A stretch of DNA of 64,000 nt from Astragalus membranaceus (GCA_039519185.1 CM076849.1:1-64000), one strand, 5' to 3'. Counted from the first letter of the stretch, positions 1-10,775 are shown. Program-made: numbers and translations. The notes: generated by a model from the sequence alone, not told the origin.

Positions 1-3000
1 ACCCTAAACCCTAAACCCTAAACCCTAAACCCTAAACCCTAAACCCTAAACCCTAAACCCTAAACCCTAAACCCTAAACCCTAAACCCTAAACCCTAAAC
101 CCTAAACCCTAAACCCTAAACCCTAAACCCTAAACCCTAAACCCTAAACCCTAAACCCTAAACCCTAAACCCTAAACCCTAAACCCTAAACCCTAAACCC
201 TAAACCCTAAACCCTAAACCCTAAACCCTAAACCCTAAACCCTAAACCCTAAACCCTAAACCCTAAACCCTAAACCCTAAACCCTAAACCCTAAACCCTA
301 AACCCTAAACCCTAAACCCTAAACCCTAAACCCTAAACCCTAAACCCTAAACCCTAAACCCTAAACCCTAAACCCTAAACCCTAAACCCTAAACCCTAAA
401 CCCTAAACCCTAAACCCTAAACCCTAAACCCTAAACCCTAAACCCTAAACCCTAAACCCTAAACCCTAAACCCTAAACCCTAAACCCTAAACCCTAAACC
501 CTAAACCCTAAACCCTAAACCCTAAACCCTAAACCCTAAACCCTAAACCCTAAACCCTAAACCCTAAACCCTAAACCCTAAACCCTAAACCCTAAACCCT
601 AAACCCTAAACCCTAAACCCTAAACCCTAAACCCTAAACCCTAAACCCTAAACCCTAAACCCTAAACCCTAAACCCTAAACCCTAAACCCTAAACCCTAA
701 ACCCTAAACCCTAAACCCTAAACCCTAAACCCTAAACCCTAAACCCTAAACCCTAAACCCTAAACCCTAAACCCTAAACCCTAAACCCTAAACCCTAAAC
801 CCTAAACCCTAAACCCTAAACCCTAAACCCTAAACCCTAAACCCTAAACCCTAAACCCTAAACCCTAAACCCTAAACCCTAAACCCTAAACCCTAAACCC
901 TAAACCCTAAACCCTAAACCCTAAACCCTAAACCCTAAACCCTAAACCCTAAACCCTAAACCCTAAACCCTAAACCCTAAACCCTAAACCCTAAACCCTA
1001 AACCCTAAACCCTAAACCCTAAACCCTAAACCCTAAACCCTAAACCCTAAACCCTAAACCCTAAACCCTAAACCCTAAACCCTAAACCCTAAACCCTAAA
1101 CCCTAAACCCTAAACCCTAAACCCTAAACCCTAAACCCTAAACCCTAAACCCTAAACCCTAAACCCTAAACCCTAAACCCTAAACCCTAAACCCTAAACC
1201 CTAAACCCTAAACCCTAAACCCTAAACCCTAAACCCTAAACCCTAAACCCTAAACCCTAAACCCTAAACCCTAAACCCTAAACCCTAAACCCTAAACCCT
1301 AAACCCTAAACCCTAAACCCTAAACCCTAAACCCTAAACCCTAAACCCTAAACCCTAAACCCTAAACCCTAAACCCTAAACCCTAAACCCTAAACCCTAA
1401 ACCCTAAACCCTAAACCCTAAACCCTAAACCCTAAACCCTAAACCCTAAACCCTAAACCCTAAACCCTAAACCCTAAACCCTAAACCCTAAACCCTAAAC
1501 CCTAAACCCTAAACCCTAAACCCTAAACCCTAAACCCTAAACCCTAAACCCTAAACCCTAAACCCTAAACCCTAAACCCTAAACCCTAAACCCTAAACCC
1601 TAAACCCTAAACCCTAAACCCTAAACCCTAAACCCTAAACCCTAAACCCTAAACCCTAAACCCTAAACCCTAAACCCTAAACCCTAAACCCTAAACCCTA
1701 AACCCTAAACCCTAAACCCTAAACCCTAAACCCTAAACCCTAAACCCTAAACCCTAAACCCTAAACCCTAAACCCTAAACCCTAAACCCTAAACCCTAAA
1801 CCCTAAACCCTAAACCCTAAACCCTAAACCCTAAACCCTAAACCCTAAACCCTAAACCCTAAACCCTAAACCCTAAACCCTAAACCCTAAACCCTAAACC
1901 CTAAACCCTAAACCCTAAACCCTAAACCCTAAACCCTAAACCCTAAACCCTAAACCCTAAACCCTAAACCCTAAACCCTAAACCCTAAACCCTAAACCCT
2001 AAACCCTAAACCCTAAACCCTAAACCCTAAACCCTAAACCCTAAACCCTAAACCCTAAACCCTAAACCCTAAACCCTAAACCCTAAACCCTAAACCCTAA
2101 ACCCTAAACCCTAAACCCTAAACCCTAAACCCTAAACCCTAAACCCTAAACCCTAAACCCTAAACCCTAAACCCTAAACCCTAAACCCTAAACCCTAAAC
2201 CCTAAACCCTAAACCCTAAACCCTAAACCCTAAACCCTAAACCCTAAACCCTAAACCCTAAACCCTAAACCCTAAACCCTAAACCCTAAACCCTAAACCC
2301 TAAACCCTAAACCCTAAACCCTAAACCCTAAACCCTAAACCCTAAACCCTAAACCCTAAACCCTAAACCCTAAACCCTAAACCCTAAACCCTAAACCCTA
2401 AACCCTAAACCCTAAACCCTAAACCCTAAACCCTAAACCCTAAACCCTAAACCCTAAACCCTAAACCCTAAACCCTAAACCCTAAACCCTAAACCCTAAA
2501 CCCTAAACCCTAAACCCTAAACCCTAAACCCTAAACCCTAAACCCTAAACCCTAAACCCTAAACCCTAAACCCTAAACCCTAAACCCTAAACCCTAAACC
2601 CTAAACCCTAAACCCTAAACCCTAAACCCTAAACCCTAAACCCTAAACCCTAAACCCTAAACCCTAAACCCTAAACCCTAAACCCTAAACCCTAAACCCT
2701 AAACCCTAAACCCTAAACCCTAAACCCTAAACCCTAAACCCTAAACCCTAAACCCTAAACCCTAAACCCTAAACCCTAAACCCTAAACCCTAAACCCTAA
2801 ACCCTAAACCCTAAACCCTAAACCCTAAACCCTAAACCCTAAACCCTAAACCCTAAACCCTAAACCCTAAACCCTAAACCCTAAACCCTAAACCCTAAAC
2901 CCTAAACCCTAAACCCTAAACCCTAAACCCTAAACCCTAAACCCTAAACCCTAAACCCTAAACCCTAAACCCTAAACCCTAAACCCTAAACCCTAAACCC

Positions 3001-5979
3001 TAAACCCTAAACCCTAAACCCTAAACCCTAAACCCTAAACCCTAAACCCTAAACCCTAAACCCTAAACCCTAAACCCTAAACCCTAAACCCTAAACCCTA
3101 AACCCTAAACCCTAAACCCTAAACCCTAAACCCTAAACCCTAAACCCTAAACCCTAAACCCTAAACCCTAAACCCTAAACCCTAAACCCTAAACCCTAAA
3201 CCCTAAACCCTAAACCCTAAACCCTAAACCCTAAACCCTAAACCCTAAACCCTAAACCCTAAACCCTAAACCCTAAACCCTAAACCCTAAACCCTAAACC
3301 CTAAACCCTAAACCCTAAACCCTAAACCCTAAACCCTAAACCCTAAACCCTAAACCCTAAACCCTAAACCCTAAACCCTAAACCCTAAACCCTAAACCCT
3401 AAACCCTAAACCCTAAACCCTAAACCCTAAACCCTAAACCCTAAACCCTAAACCCTAAACCCTAAACCCTAAACCCTAAACCCTAAACCCTAAACCCTAA
3501 ACCCTAAACCCTAAACCCTAAACCCTAAACCCTAAACCCTAAACCCTAAACCCTAAACCCTAAACCCTAAACCCTAAACCCTAAACCCTAAACCCTAAAC
3601 CCTAAACCCTAAACCCTAAACCCTAAACCCTAAACCCTAAACCCTAAACCCTAAACCCTAAACCCTAAACCCTAAACCCTAAACCCTAAACCCTAAACCC
3701 TAAACCCTAAACCCTAAACCCTAAACCCTAAACCCTAAACCCTAAACCCTAAACCCTAAACCCTAAACCCTAAACCCTAAACCCTAAACCCTAAACCCTA
3801 AACCCTAAACCCTAAACCCTAAACCCTAAACCCTAAACCCTAAACCCTAAACCCTAAACCCTAAACCCTAAACCCTAAACCCTAAACCCTAAACCCTAAA
3901 CCCTAAACCCTAAACCCTAAACCCTAAACCCTAAACCCTAAACCCTAAACCCTAAACCCTAAACCCTAAACCCTAAACCCTAAACCCTAAACCCTAAACC
4001 CTAAACCCTAAACCCTAAACCCTAAACCCTAAACCCTAAACCCTAAACCCTAAACCCTAAACCCTAAACCCTAAACCCTAAACCCTAAACCCTAAACCCT
4101 AAACCCTAAACCCTAAACCCTAAACCCTAAACCCTAAACCCTAAACCCTAAACCCTAAACCCTAAACCCTAAACCCTAAACCCTAAACCCTAAACCCTAA
4201 ACCCTAAACCCTAAACCCTAAACCCTAAACCCTAAACCCTAAACCCTAAACCCTAAACCCTAAACCCTAAACCCTAAACCCTAAACCCTAAACCCTAAAC
4301 CCTAAACCCTAAACCCTAAACCCTAAACCCTAAACCCTAAACCCTAAACCCTAAACCCTAAACCCTAAACCCTAAACCCTAAACCCTAAACCCTAAACCC
4401 TAAACCCTAAACCCTAAACCCTAAACCCTAAACCCTAAACCCTAAACCCTAAACCCTAAACCCTAAACCCTAAACCCTAAACCCTAAACCCTAAACCCTA
4501 AACCCTAAACCCTAAACCCTAAACCCTAAACCCTAAACCCTAAACCCTAAACCCTAAACCCTAAACCCTAAACCCTAAACCCTAAACCCTAAACCCTAAA
4601 CCCTAAACCCTAAACCCTAAACCCTAAACCCTAAACCCTAAACCCTAAACCCTAAACCCTAAACCCTAAACCCTAAACCCTAAACCCTAAACCCTAAACC
4701 CTAAACCCTAAACCCTAAACCCTAAACCCTAAACCCTAAACCCTAAACCCTAAACCCTAAACCCTAAACCCTAAACCCTAAACCCTAAACCCTAAACCCT
4801 AAACCCTAAACCCTAAACCCTAAACCCTAAACCCTAAACCCTAAACCCTAAACCCTAAACCCTAAACCCTAAACCCTAAACCCTAAACCCTAAACCCTAA
4901 ACCCTAAACCCTAAACCCTAAACCCTAAACCCTAAACCCTAAACCCTAAACCCTAAACCCTAAACCCTAAACCCTAAACCCTAAACCCTAAACCCTAAAC
5001 CCTAAACCCTAAACCCTAAACCCTAAACCCTAAACCCTAAACCCTAAACCCTAAACCCTAAACCCTAAACCCTAAACCCTAAACCCTAAACCCTAAACCC
5101 TAAACCCTAAACCCTAAACCCTAAACCCTAAACCCTAAACCCTAAACCCTAAACCCTAAACCCTAAACCCTAAACCCTAAACCCTAAACCCTAAACCCTA
5201 AACCCTAAACCCTAAACCCTAAACCCTAAACCCTAAACCCTAAACCCTAAACCCTAAACCCTAAACCCTAAACCCTAAACCCTAAACCCTAAACCCTAAA
5301 CCCTAAACCCTAAACCCTAAACCCTAAACCCTAAACCCTAAACCCTAAACCCTAAACCCTAAACCCTAAACCCTAAACCCTAAACCCTAAACCCTAAACC
5401 CTAAACCCTAAACCCTAAACCCTAAACCCTAAACCCTAAACCCTAAACCCTAAACCCTAAACCCTAAACCCTAAACCCTAAACCCTAAACCCTAAACCCT
5501 AAACCCTAAACCCTAAACCCTAAACCCTAAACCCTAAACCCTAAACCCTAAACCCTAAACCCTAAACCCTAAACCCTAAACCCTAAACCCTAAACCCTAA
5601 ACCCTAAACCCTAAACCCTAAACCCTAAACCCTAAACCCTAAACCCTAAACCCTAAACCCTAAACCCTAAACCCTAAACCCTAAACCCTAAACCCTAAAC
5701 CCTAAACCCTAAACCCTAAACCCTAAACCCTAAACCCTAAACCCTAAACCCTAAACCCTAAACCCTAAACCCTAAACCCTAAACCCTAAACCCTAAACCC
5801 TAAACCCTAAACCCTAAACCCTAAACCCTAAACCCTAAACCCTAAACCCTAAACCCTAAACCCTAAACCCTAAACCCTAAACCCTAAACCCTAAACCCTA
5901 AACCCTAAACCCTAAACCCCTAAACCCTAAACCCTAAACCCCAAACCCTAAACCCTAAACCCCAAACCCTAAACCCTAA
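1..5979. repeat. Telomere, (CCCTAAA)n
   Basis: About 854 tandem copies of CCCTAAA, the Arabidopsis-type plant telomere repeat made by telomerase. The C-rich strand reads 5' to 3' from base 1, so this is a left chromosome end with the G-rich strand running outwards. The 7-base phase does not slip over the first 5,880 bases. Variant units appear only at the inner edge: CCCCTAAA at 5917, CCCCAAA at 5939 and 5960. Inner-edge decay is usual for telomeres, because the inner units are not renewed by telomerase. Confidence 0.99.
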
Positions 5980-6755
5980 TGAGGCGCCTATTTATAGGCA
6001 ATGCATGTTGGGTTATTTTTGGAAATAAGATAATCGATTGTTTGCTTGATTTAACTAAAATGAATAATCGATTATGTGAATGCATGTTGAGCTATTTTTG
6101 GAAATGAGCTAATCGATTATTTGCTTGAAAGAAGGAAGTGTGAAATCGATTATTAGCTTGAATGAAGTGTTGAAATCGATTCTTTGCCTGGAAGAATCGA
6201 TTATGTGGTTGAAAGGAATTAGCCTTGTAATCGATTCCTTGCTTGAATAGACTAAGGAGGGAATCGATTATTAGCTTTCCTAAAAACATGGATGAATCGA
6301 TTATGTGCTTCCTTAAACCATAGGAATCGATTATGTGCTCCATAGGGAAAGGAAGGAATCGATTATGCACTTTCATATTGTGTTAGAAATAGATTTTGAT
6401 ATTTAGTAAAAAGTAGTGTGAAATCGTTTTTATAGTTTCTCAAAAACCTTTTTATGTTTACGTGTGCATGCATGCATTTTGAAAAGCGTGGGACTTTGAG
6501 AGATGAGCTGACCTTCGTAAGAGCTTACACTTTTTCCTAAGACACACCCAAACCCTAAGGACTACCCTTATTTATAAGGACTACCCTTATATCTTCAAAC
6601 TTCAATTCTTTGAGCTTGATTGTCTTGGATTGTGACTTTGATACTTTGTCACTTTCATCAACTTTGGCTTTGGCCAACTTTTACTCTTATCACCTTTAGC
6701 TCTGGTCTTTTTCATCATCAAAACTTTGACCCGCAATACAAGTCCTGCAGTACAA
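5980..6755 (-). mobile_element. SIRE/Maximus-like LTR fragment abutting the telomere
   Basis: This stretch resembles the LTR at 50722-51755. Shared parts are the AATCGATT repeats, the ATGCATGCATTTTGAAAA-type stretch near 6470, the block around 6530-6600 with its duplicated GGACTACCCTTA, and the TTGATTGTCTTGGATTGTGA stretch near 6618. It carries no coding sequence. By comparison with the better copy the parent element lies on the - strand. The outer edge is cut by the telomere and the inner edge runs into a gag scrap, so neither LTR end can be checked for a target duplication. Confidence 0.75.
6032..6364. repeat. AATCGATT palindrome array inside the LTR
   Basis: Eleven exact AATCGATT palindromes occur at intervals of mostly 30-35 bases (6032, 6066, 6111, 6144, then to 6357), with intervening words such as TATTTGCTTGAA and TATGTGCTT. 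The outermost two units are part of a longer repeat, since the stretch around 6000-6050 resembles 6081-6130. The related LTR at 51148-51404 has nine copies. Repeats of this kind in an LTR are often transcription control sites, but no factor is identified. A 94-codon open frame on the - strand here is only the repeat read through. Confidence 0.85.
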
Positions 6756-7012
6756 GATATCCGCAGGTGGTACAAAAAGAACAGAAAAAAAAATGAAAAA
6801 ACGAATACAACAGATGTTGCAGCAGCTGATGCTGCACCAGTACCATCACCTAATCTTGATCAAGCTGTGCCACCTCCACCCTTTCCTCAAAGGTTAAAGA
6901 AAGCTCAGCAAGACAAGCAATTTGGCAAATTTTTAGAGGTGCTGAAAACAACTTCACATCAATGTCCCTTTGGTTTAAGCACTACAACAAATTCCCAACT
7001 TCACATCAATGT
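6756..7012 (+). pseudogene. Athila-like gag C-terminal scrap
   Basis: The translation matches the linker after the Gag zinc knuckle of the element at 36935-38788: an Ala-rich part, then PPPPFPQRLKKAQ and KQFGKFLEVLK. After that it is scrambled by a local duplication, because the words around CTTCACATCAATGTCCCT occur at about 6952 and again at about 7000. The scrap lies upstream of an LTR end that belongs to a separate copy, so it is a displaced fragment and not part of the gag at 7548. No start or stop is meaningful. Confidence 0.8.
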
Positions 7013-7047
7013 CCCTGAACCCTAAACCCTGAACCCTGAACCCTGAA
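7013..7047. repeat. Telomere-like stub of GAACCCT and TAAACCCT units
   Basis: Five seven-base units: GAACCCT variants with one canonical AAACCCT. The stub begins right at a CCCT that ends the duplicated gag scrap, so the junction shares at least four bases with a telomere unit. The same GAACCCT variant recurs at 49612-49630. Confidence 0.75.
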
Positions 7048-7218
7048 ATCGGGTCAAAAGAAAATGCCATTTTGGAGTTTTATCGCCAATTTGCTTGTGT
7101 AGGCAGAGATTCTGTATTTCCTGAATCTTTTTGTGCGGAATTACAAGAAAAAAAAAATCAACAAAGATGTGAATTAGGAGGGATTACAGCATTAGTGCAC
7201 TTTAATGGATTTACATAG
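7045..7218 (+). other. Unrecognised open frame of 57 codons ending in TAG
   Basis: The frame starts inside the telomere-like stub, has no ATG of its own until codon 8 and ends at TAG 7216-7218. Its product has mixed, protein-like composition (ENAILEFYRQFACVG early, GGITALVHFNGFT at the end), unlike the low-complexity frames around it. I do not recognise it. It lies between a telomere-like stub and an LTR fragment, so it may be an exon scrap captured during end repair, or chance. Confidence 0.35.
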
Positions 7219-7437
7219 CAAAAACATTCCAACTCATTCTCAACTCTAATTTTCATACCCCTTTACTTTATTTGTTATTTAAAGATGCTTTCAAAAACTT
7301 GTGTCATTTATTTTTACGTCACTAATTTGTTAGCCAAGCTAAACATGTTTTAAACTTCAATCCTCGTGGGAACGATCTTGATTTATCACTTACTGCTTGT
7401 TGCGATTATGTACACTTCCACATCTACATTTCACACA
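7219..7437 (+). mobile_element. 3' end of an Athila-like LTR
   Basis: The stretch resembles the last 200 bases of the Athila-like LTRs in this window: CCCTTTACTTT, ACTTGTGTCATTTA, then CGTGGGAACGATCTTGAT, TGCTTGTTGCGAT, and an end close to TTTCACACA. It leads straight into a tRNA-Asp primer site. The upstream part of the LTR is missing, replaced at about 7219 by the unrecognised frame. Confidence 0.75.
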
Positions 7438-7443
7438 AGTTTT

Positions 7444-7461
7444 TGGCGTCGTTGCCGGGGA
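7444..7461 (+). promoter_or_regulatory. Primer binding site, tRNA-Asp type
   Basis: TGGCGTCGTTGCCGGGGA differs at one base from TGGCGCCGTTGCCGGGGA, the primer site of the intact Athila-like element at 39853-39870. Sites of this kind pair with the 3' end of tRNA-Asp to start reverse transcription in Athila/Tat elements. It sits about seven bases after the LTR end. Confidence 0.8.
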
Positions 7462-7547
7462 TAAATAGTAATCTAGGGCTTGTTCAATTGTCGCAACTTT
7501 TGCTTCTGGTACAGCATCTGTTGCTACAGCATTAGTTGCTGCAGCAT

Positions 7548-8493
7548 ATGCACAAACAGTCCACACCAGAATTCCAGTTGGAATCCAGAGATAGAAAGAC
7601 TGTTCAGAAGGTTGCGAAGGATAAATAGTAATCCAGGACTTATTGAATTGGGCAGAGCTGTTGTCATGGCCTCTGTACATGAATCTCAAATTGCATCACC
7701 TCAAGGTTAACAACATAATGGAACTGAAATAGATCAACCTAATGGGCAACCATATTAGAAAGAGGTAATAAATCAAACAGTCATAGGCATGGCTAATGAC
7801 AGGGACAGACCTATGAGGGATTATGCTGTTTTTGACCCTCAAACTATGCAAACTAGCATAATAAGGCCTGAACTTGCCACAACTCATTTTGAATTTAAGT
7901 CTATGATGTTTCAAATGCTTCAAACAGTTGGTCGATTTGGTGGAGGACTCACTGAGGACCCCCCACTTGCATTTAAAACAATTTGTAGAAGTTTGAAGTA
8001 ATTTCATACTCCCTAGTGTTTCTGATGATGCTTTTAAGCTGAAACTTCTCCCATATTCCTTGAAGGATAGAGCTAAAGGCCTGGTTAAACTCCTTAGAGC
8101 CTAACTCTATCACCAGTTGGAATGAAATGGCTGAAAAGTTCATGATTAAATATATTCCACCTATCAAAAATGCCAGGAGACAAACTGAATTTGAAACACT
8201 GTTTGAGGCATGGGAAAGATTTAAAGAATTGCTGAGAAAGTGCCCTCATAATGGGTTGCCTGTGGTTGTTCAAATGGAAACTTTTTACAATGGTTTGGAA
8301 CCTCAGACCAGGCTTATACTTGATGCATCTTCTGGTGGAGTTCTGCTGAATGGTTCATACACTAATGCTTATAATCTCATTGAGACAATTGCTGCAAATA
8401 GTTACCAATGGCCTACAGCCAGGGTGAGTGCTCAAAAGAAAGTGGTTGGGATGCATGAAATGAGCGAAGTCACTGCTTTATCTGCTCAAGTAG
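7548..8493 (+). pseudogene. Athila-like gag, broken, 3' end lost
   Basis: Gag of a Ty3/gypsy element, the particle protein that packages element RNA. The likely start is ATG 7548, which begins M-H-K before a STPEFQL stretch also found in the other gag copies here. Recognisable pieces follow in several frames: a GLIELGRA stretch near 7645, MANDRDRPMRDYAVFDPQ from 7789, the PYSLKDRAK region near 8055, and FETLFEAWERFKELLRKCP from about 8190. There are several in-frame stops and at least three frame changes. Coding stops matching at about 8493, before the zinc knuckle, where an Ogre-like LTR begins. A paired palindromic ten-mer (TGCTACAGCA, TGCTGCAGCA) lies just before the ATG. Confidence 0.85.
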
Positions 8494-8640
8494 TCGCAGT
8501 CAGCCCGCCATCTTCTCCCTCTTCGCGGCGGCCTCATCAAATCCACTCTTTTCTCCCCATTTTTTGTCATCAGTGTCGTGGAAGGGAAAAGTAGATGTAT
8601 GGCTAGAGGGAGGAAACTTTGCGCCGTATGAGAGAGTTCG

Positions 8641-8846
8641 GTGGTGGAGGAGGAGAGAAAAACGAAAATAGAGTTGAGAGAGAGTGATTCGGTTTGCAGT
8701 GGTGGAGGAGGAGAGAAAAACGAAAATAGAGTTGAGAGAGAGTGATTCGGTTTGCAGTGGTGGAGGAGGAGAGAAAAATGAAAATAGAGTTGAGAGAGGG
8801 TGATTCGGTTTGCAGTGATGGAGGGAGAGAGGAAACGAAATTAGGG
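8641..8846. repeat. 58-bp tandem repeat, about 3.5 copies
   Basis: Units start at 8641, 8699, 8757 and 8815 with a constant 58-base step. Each holds GTGGTGGAGGAGGAGAG, then ATAGAGTTGAGAGAG and GTGATTCGGTTTGCA. The first two units are nearly identical, the third has a few changes and the fourth is partial. It lies in the transcribed or leader side of the family B LTR. The step is not a multiple of three, so it does not encode a repeat protein. Confidence 0.9.
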
Positions 8847-9399
8847 GGAAGAGGATGAAGAGACACGACGCATGGAGAGGGAGAGAAGGAAAAATTAGGG
8901 TTTGATATTTGGGGGGGGTGAGGCGCCGCGTGAAATAGAGAAGAGATTAGGGTTTCTATTTTGGTTTAGGTATTTATAGTATGGACCCAAGGGCATTTTC
9001 GTACTTTCACTTTTATTTTATTTTATTTTTCAGATTTCTATTCACACCCCCCCCACGGTTTACTCCGCACGCCCCCCCTTCTGAAGCCCATGGTTTTTTT
9101 GAAACGCAGCCCAGCTTACAAAAACGAGCTGGGCTCACTATCTGCACCCCAGTTTTAATAATACAGCCCCCTGTAACTTACACCCCATTTTACTACGGCA
9201 CCCCCTGTTTCTCTTTTTTTAATTTTGTTTCTTTCCCCTAAATAAACTTATTTTTTCACAAAACCTTTTTTCCCAAATAACATATTTTCTTTTCCCTAAA
9301 TAAGAATCAACCCAATTGCGAAAACTCATTAAATCAAAAACTTTGTTAGTGGTCTTGCGAAGCCTTTACTTGCATGATTATTAACAATGGAGTGCTAGT

Positions 9400-10063
9400 G
9401 ATGGCCACCCATAGCCTTTGTTAGTTTGGTCATCATGAAGGCTTTCATTTTTTCAGAAGGAGATTTTTACATGCACTTAAGTGGGTTTTAGTAATGATCA
9501 CCCATAACCTTTGTTAGTTTGATCATTATGAACGCCCTCCACTTTTCAAAGCCAAAGCAAAAAGACTTCCCTTTTCAAGGCTCGTTAGAACTACGTCGCT
9601 TTGATTCCCATTTGGGATACGTAGGAGCGAGTCACATTCTCGTCAAGCGCAACCATAAAAAGTTTATCATTTGCATAACGAAAAGAAAAGAGTTATTTTC
9701 GTTACAAAAAAGAATCACTTTCGCAAACCAAGATCATTTTCAGAACAAAAACCTTTTCCTTTCTCAAATCATTTTCAACCCATCGTCGCTAGTGGTTAAT
9801 CAGAACCTTTGTTCGTCTAGCCATTGGTGGCGATGTCTTTTTCCCCAAAGAACAACAAGCAATGATCACTCATAACCTTTGTTAGTCTGATCATTCGTGC
9901 CAATCAATCTCTTTCGAAAACCACTTCCAAAAAGGCAAATAAAAAACGGGTTGCTACTAATAGTCAATTAGAACCTTTGTTCGTCTGACCGGTGGTAGTG
10001 ACTCTCATTTTCAAGAGTACTTAGCAGTGATTACCCATAACCTTGGTTAGTTTAATCATTCGC
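9400..10063. repeat. Interspersed CCCATAACCTTTGTTAG repeats in LTR
   Basis: A word close to CCCATAACCTTTGTTAGT followed by TTGATCAT recurs at about 9409, 9500, 9870 and 10030. Related AGAACCTTTGTTCGTCT words occur near 9800 and 9970. The inverse forms occur in the family B LTR at the window end (about 63165, 63320 and 63390). The spacers are unrelated, so this is a dispersed motif and not a simple tandem array. Confidence 0.75.
9587..9650 (+). other. Conserved LTR hairpin block, family B copy 1
   Basis: It holds AGAACTACGTCG, then a small perfect hairpin TCCCA-TT-TGGGA (9606-9617), ATACGTAGGAGC, and a second hairpin CGAG...CTCG (9628-9642), ending TCAAGC. The same order of parts occurs in every Ogre-like LTR in the window, with other stem sequences that still pair. 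Confidence 0.65.
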
Positions 10064-10130
10064 TAAATGCTCGTCCTATTTCGAAAACTCACTAAAAAGA
10101 TAAAAGACAAAAACCTTTTTCAGGACACAG

Positions 10131-10400
10131 AAGAACTACGTAGCTTTGAGTTCTCCATCGCACCGGGAGATACGTAGGAGCGGGCCTTGTCCCGTCAAGC
10201 ATTTTTTTCTAAAAACCCATTCTTCCCCCTTTTCCTTTTTTTCATAATAAGTAAGGATTTTCATTAAGAATTTTTCAATAAGAAGTAGAGAGGCAAAATT
10301 AAGTATTTTCAAGTCAACACACTAAAACCACACTTAATTAAAGGTTCCCTCTCAGTAGAGAGGACGTGTGGGGTGCTAACACCTTCCCTGCGCGTAACCG
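10131..10400 (+). other. Conserved LTR-end hairpin block, family B copy 2
   Basis: Parts in order: AGAACTACGTAG; hairpin TCTCC...GGAGA (10152-10170); ATACGTAGGAGC; hairpin CGGG...CCCG (10181-10194); later hairpin CCTCTC-AGTA-GAGAGG (10348-10363), then GGTG-CTAA-CACC (10372-10383) and CTTCCCTGCGCGTAACCGAC. These lie in the last 430 bases of the LTR, just before where the primer site would be. The pairing is retained in family A with different bases. Confidence 0.7.
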
Positions 10401-10557
10401 ACCCCCGAACCCTATTCTCTAGTTTCGCAAGACCAATCGCTTTCCAAAAAAGGTTTTCCTAATATTTTCCTTAATAAATATTGGTGGCGGCTTCATTGTC
10501 TTAGGAAAAGCTGTGAACGAGGAAGGTTTTCCCTCGGGGACTTTTTCGGGCGCAACA

Positions 10558-10775
10558 GTCTTATATGTTGATGACATCATGGTATTTTGTAGAGGTACTA
10601 AAAGGAATCATGCTAATGATATCAAGTCAACACAAATTAGGCATATGTAAATTTCTTACAAGATCTATGTCCCTGGCTAAAAAGCTTAGCATCAATAGAT
10701 ACCTAGGTTTTTCTTGGAAATGGATTGTCTACCTTGATGGCGGGAAAAAGGTACCTACCTTTAGGCAATTTTAGG
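10558..10775 (+). pseudogene. LINE reverse transcriptase scrap
   Basis: Directly after the LTR end, one frame reads LYVDDIMVFCRGTKRN, the catalytic YxDD region of plant L1-type LINE reverse transcriptase. The frame is then lost, and later words in other frames look like degraded downstream RT sequence. No endonuclease part or poly(A) tail is seen. It is probably the site into which the Ogre-like LTR inserted; the other side of the LINE is not present. Confidence 0.7.

Larger units (their letters stand above)
8494..10557 (+). mobile_element. Ogre-like LTR, family B, 5'-truncated
   Basis: The 3' end CGGGCGCAACA matches in reverse the LTR start at 62320, and the last 450 bases hold blocks shared with the Ogre-like LTRs at 22030 and 52760: ATACGTAGGAGC, GGTGCTAACACCTTCCCT and GGTGGCGGCTTCATT. 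No TG start is visible at the left edge; the gag scrap gives way directly to LTR interior. The U5 side is followed by a LINE scrap, not a primer site, so this is a solo or 3' LTR remnant. It contains a 58-bp tandem repeat and interspersed CCCATAACCTTTGTTAG words. The short ORFs in it are not coding. Confidence 0.8.

Noticed and set aside
6032..6364. CRISPR-like spacing of AATCGATT
   Set aside because: The repeated part is only eight bases, the spacers resemble each other, and this is a plant chromosome end.
6092..6376. 94-codon frame on the - strand with HNRF and IIDS repeats
   Set aside because: It is the AATCGATT array of an LTR read through; the related LTR at 51148 has no such frame.
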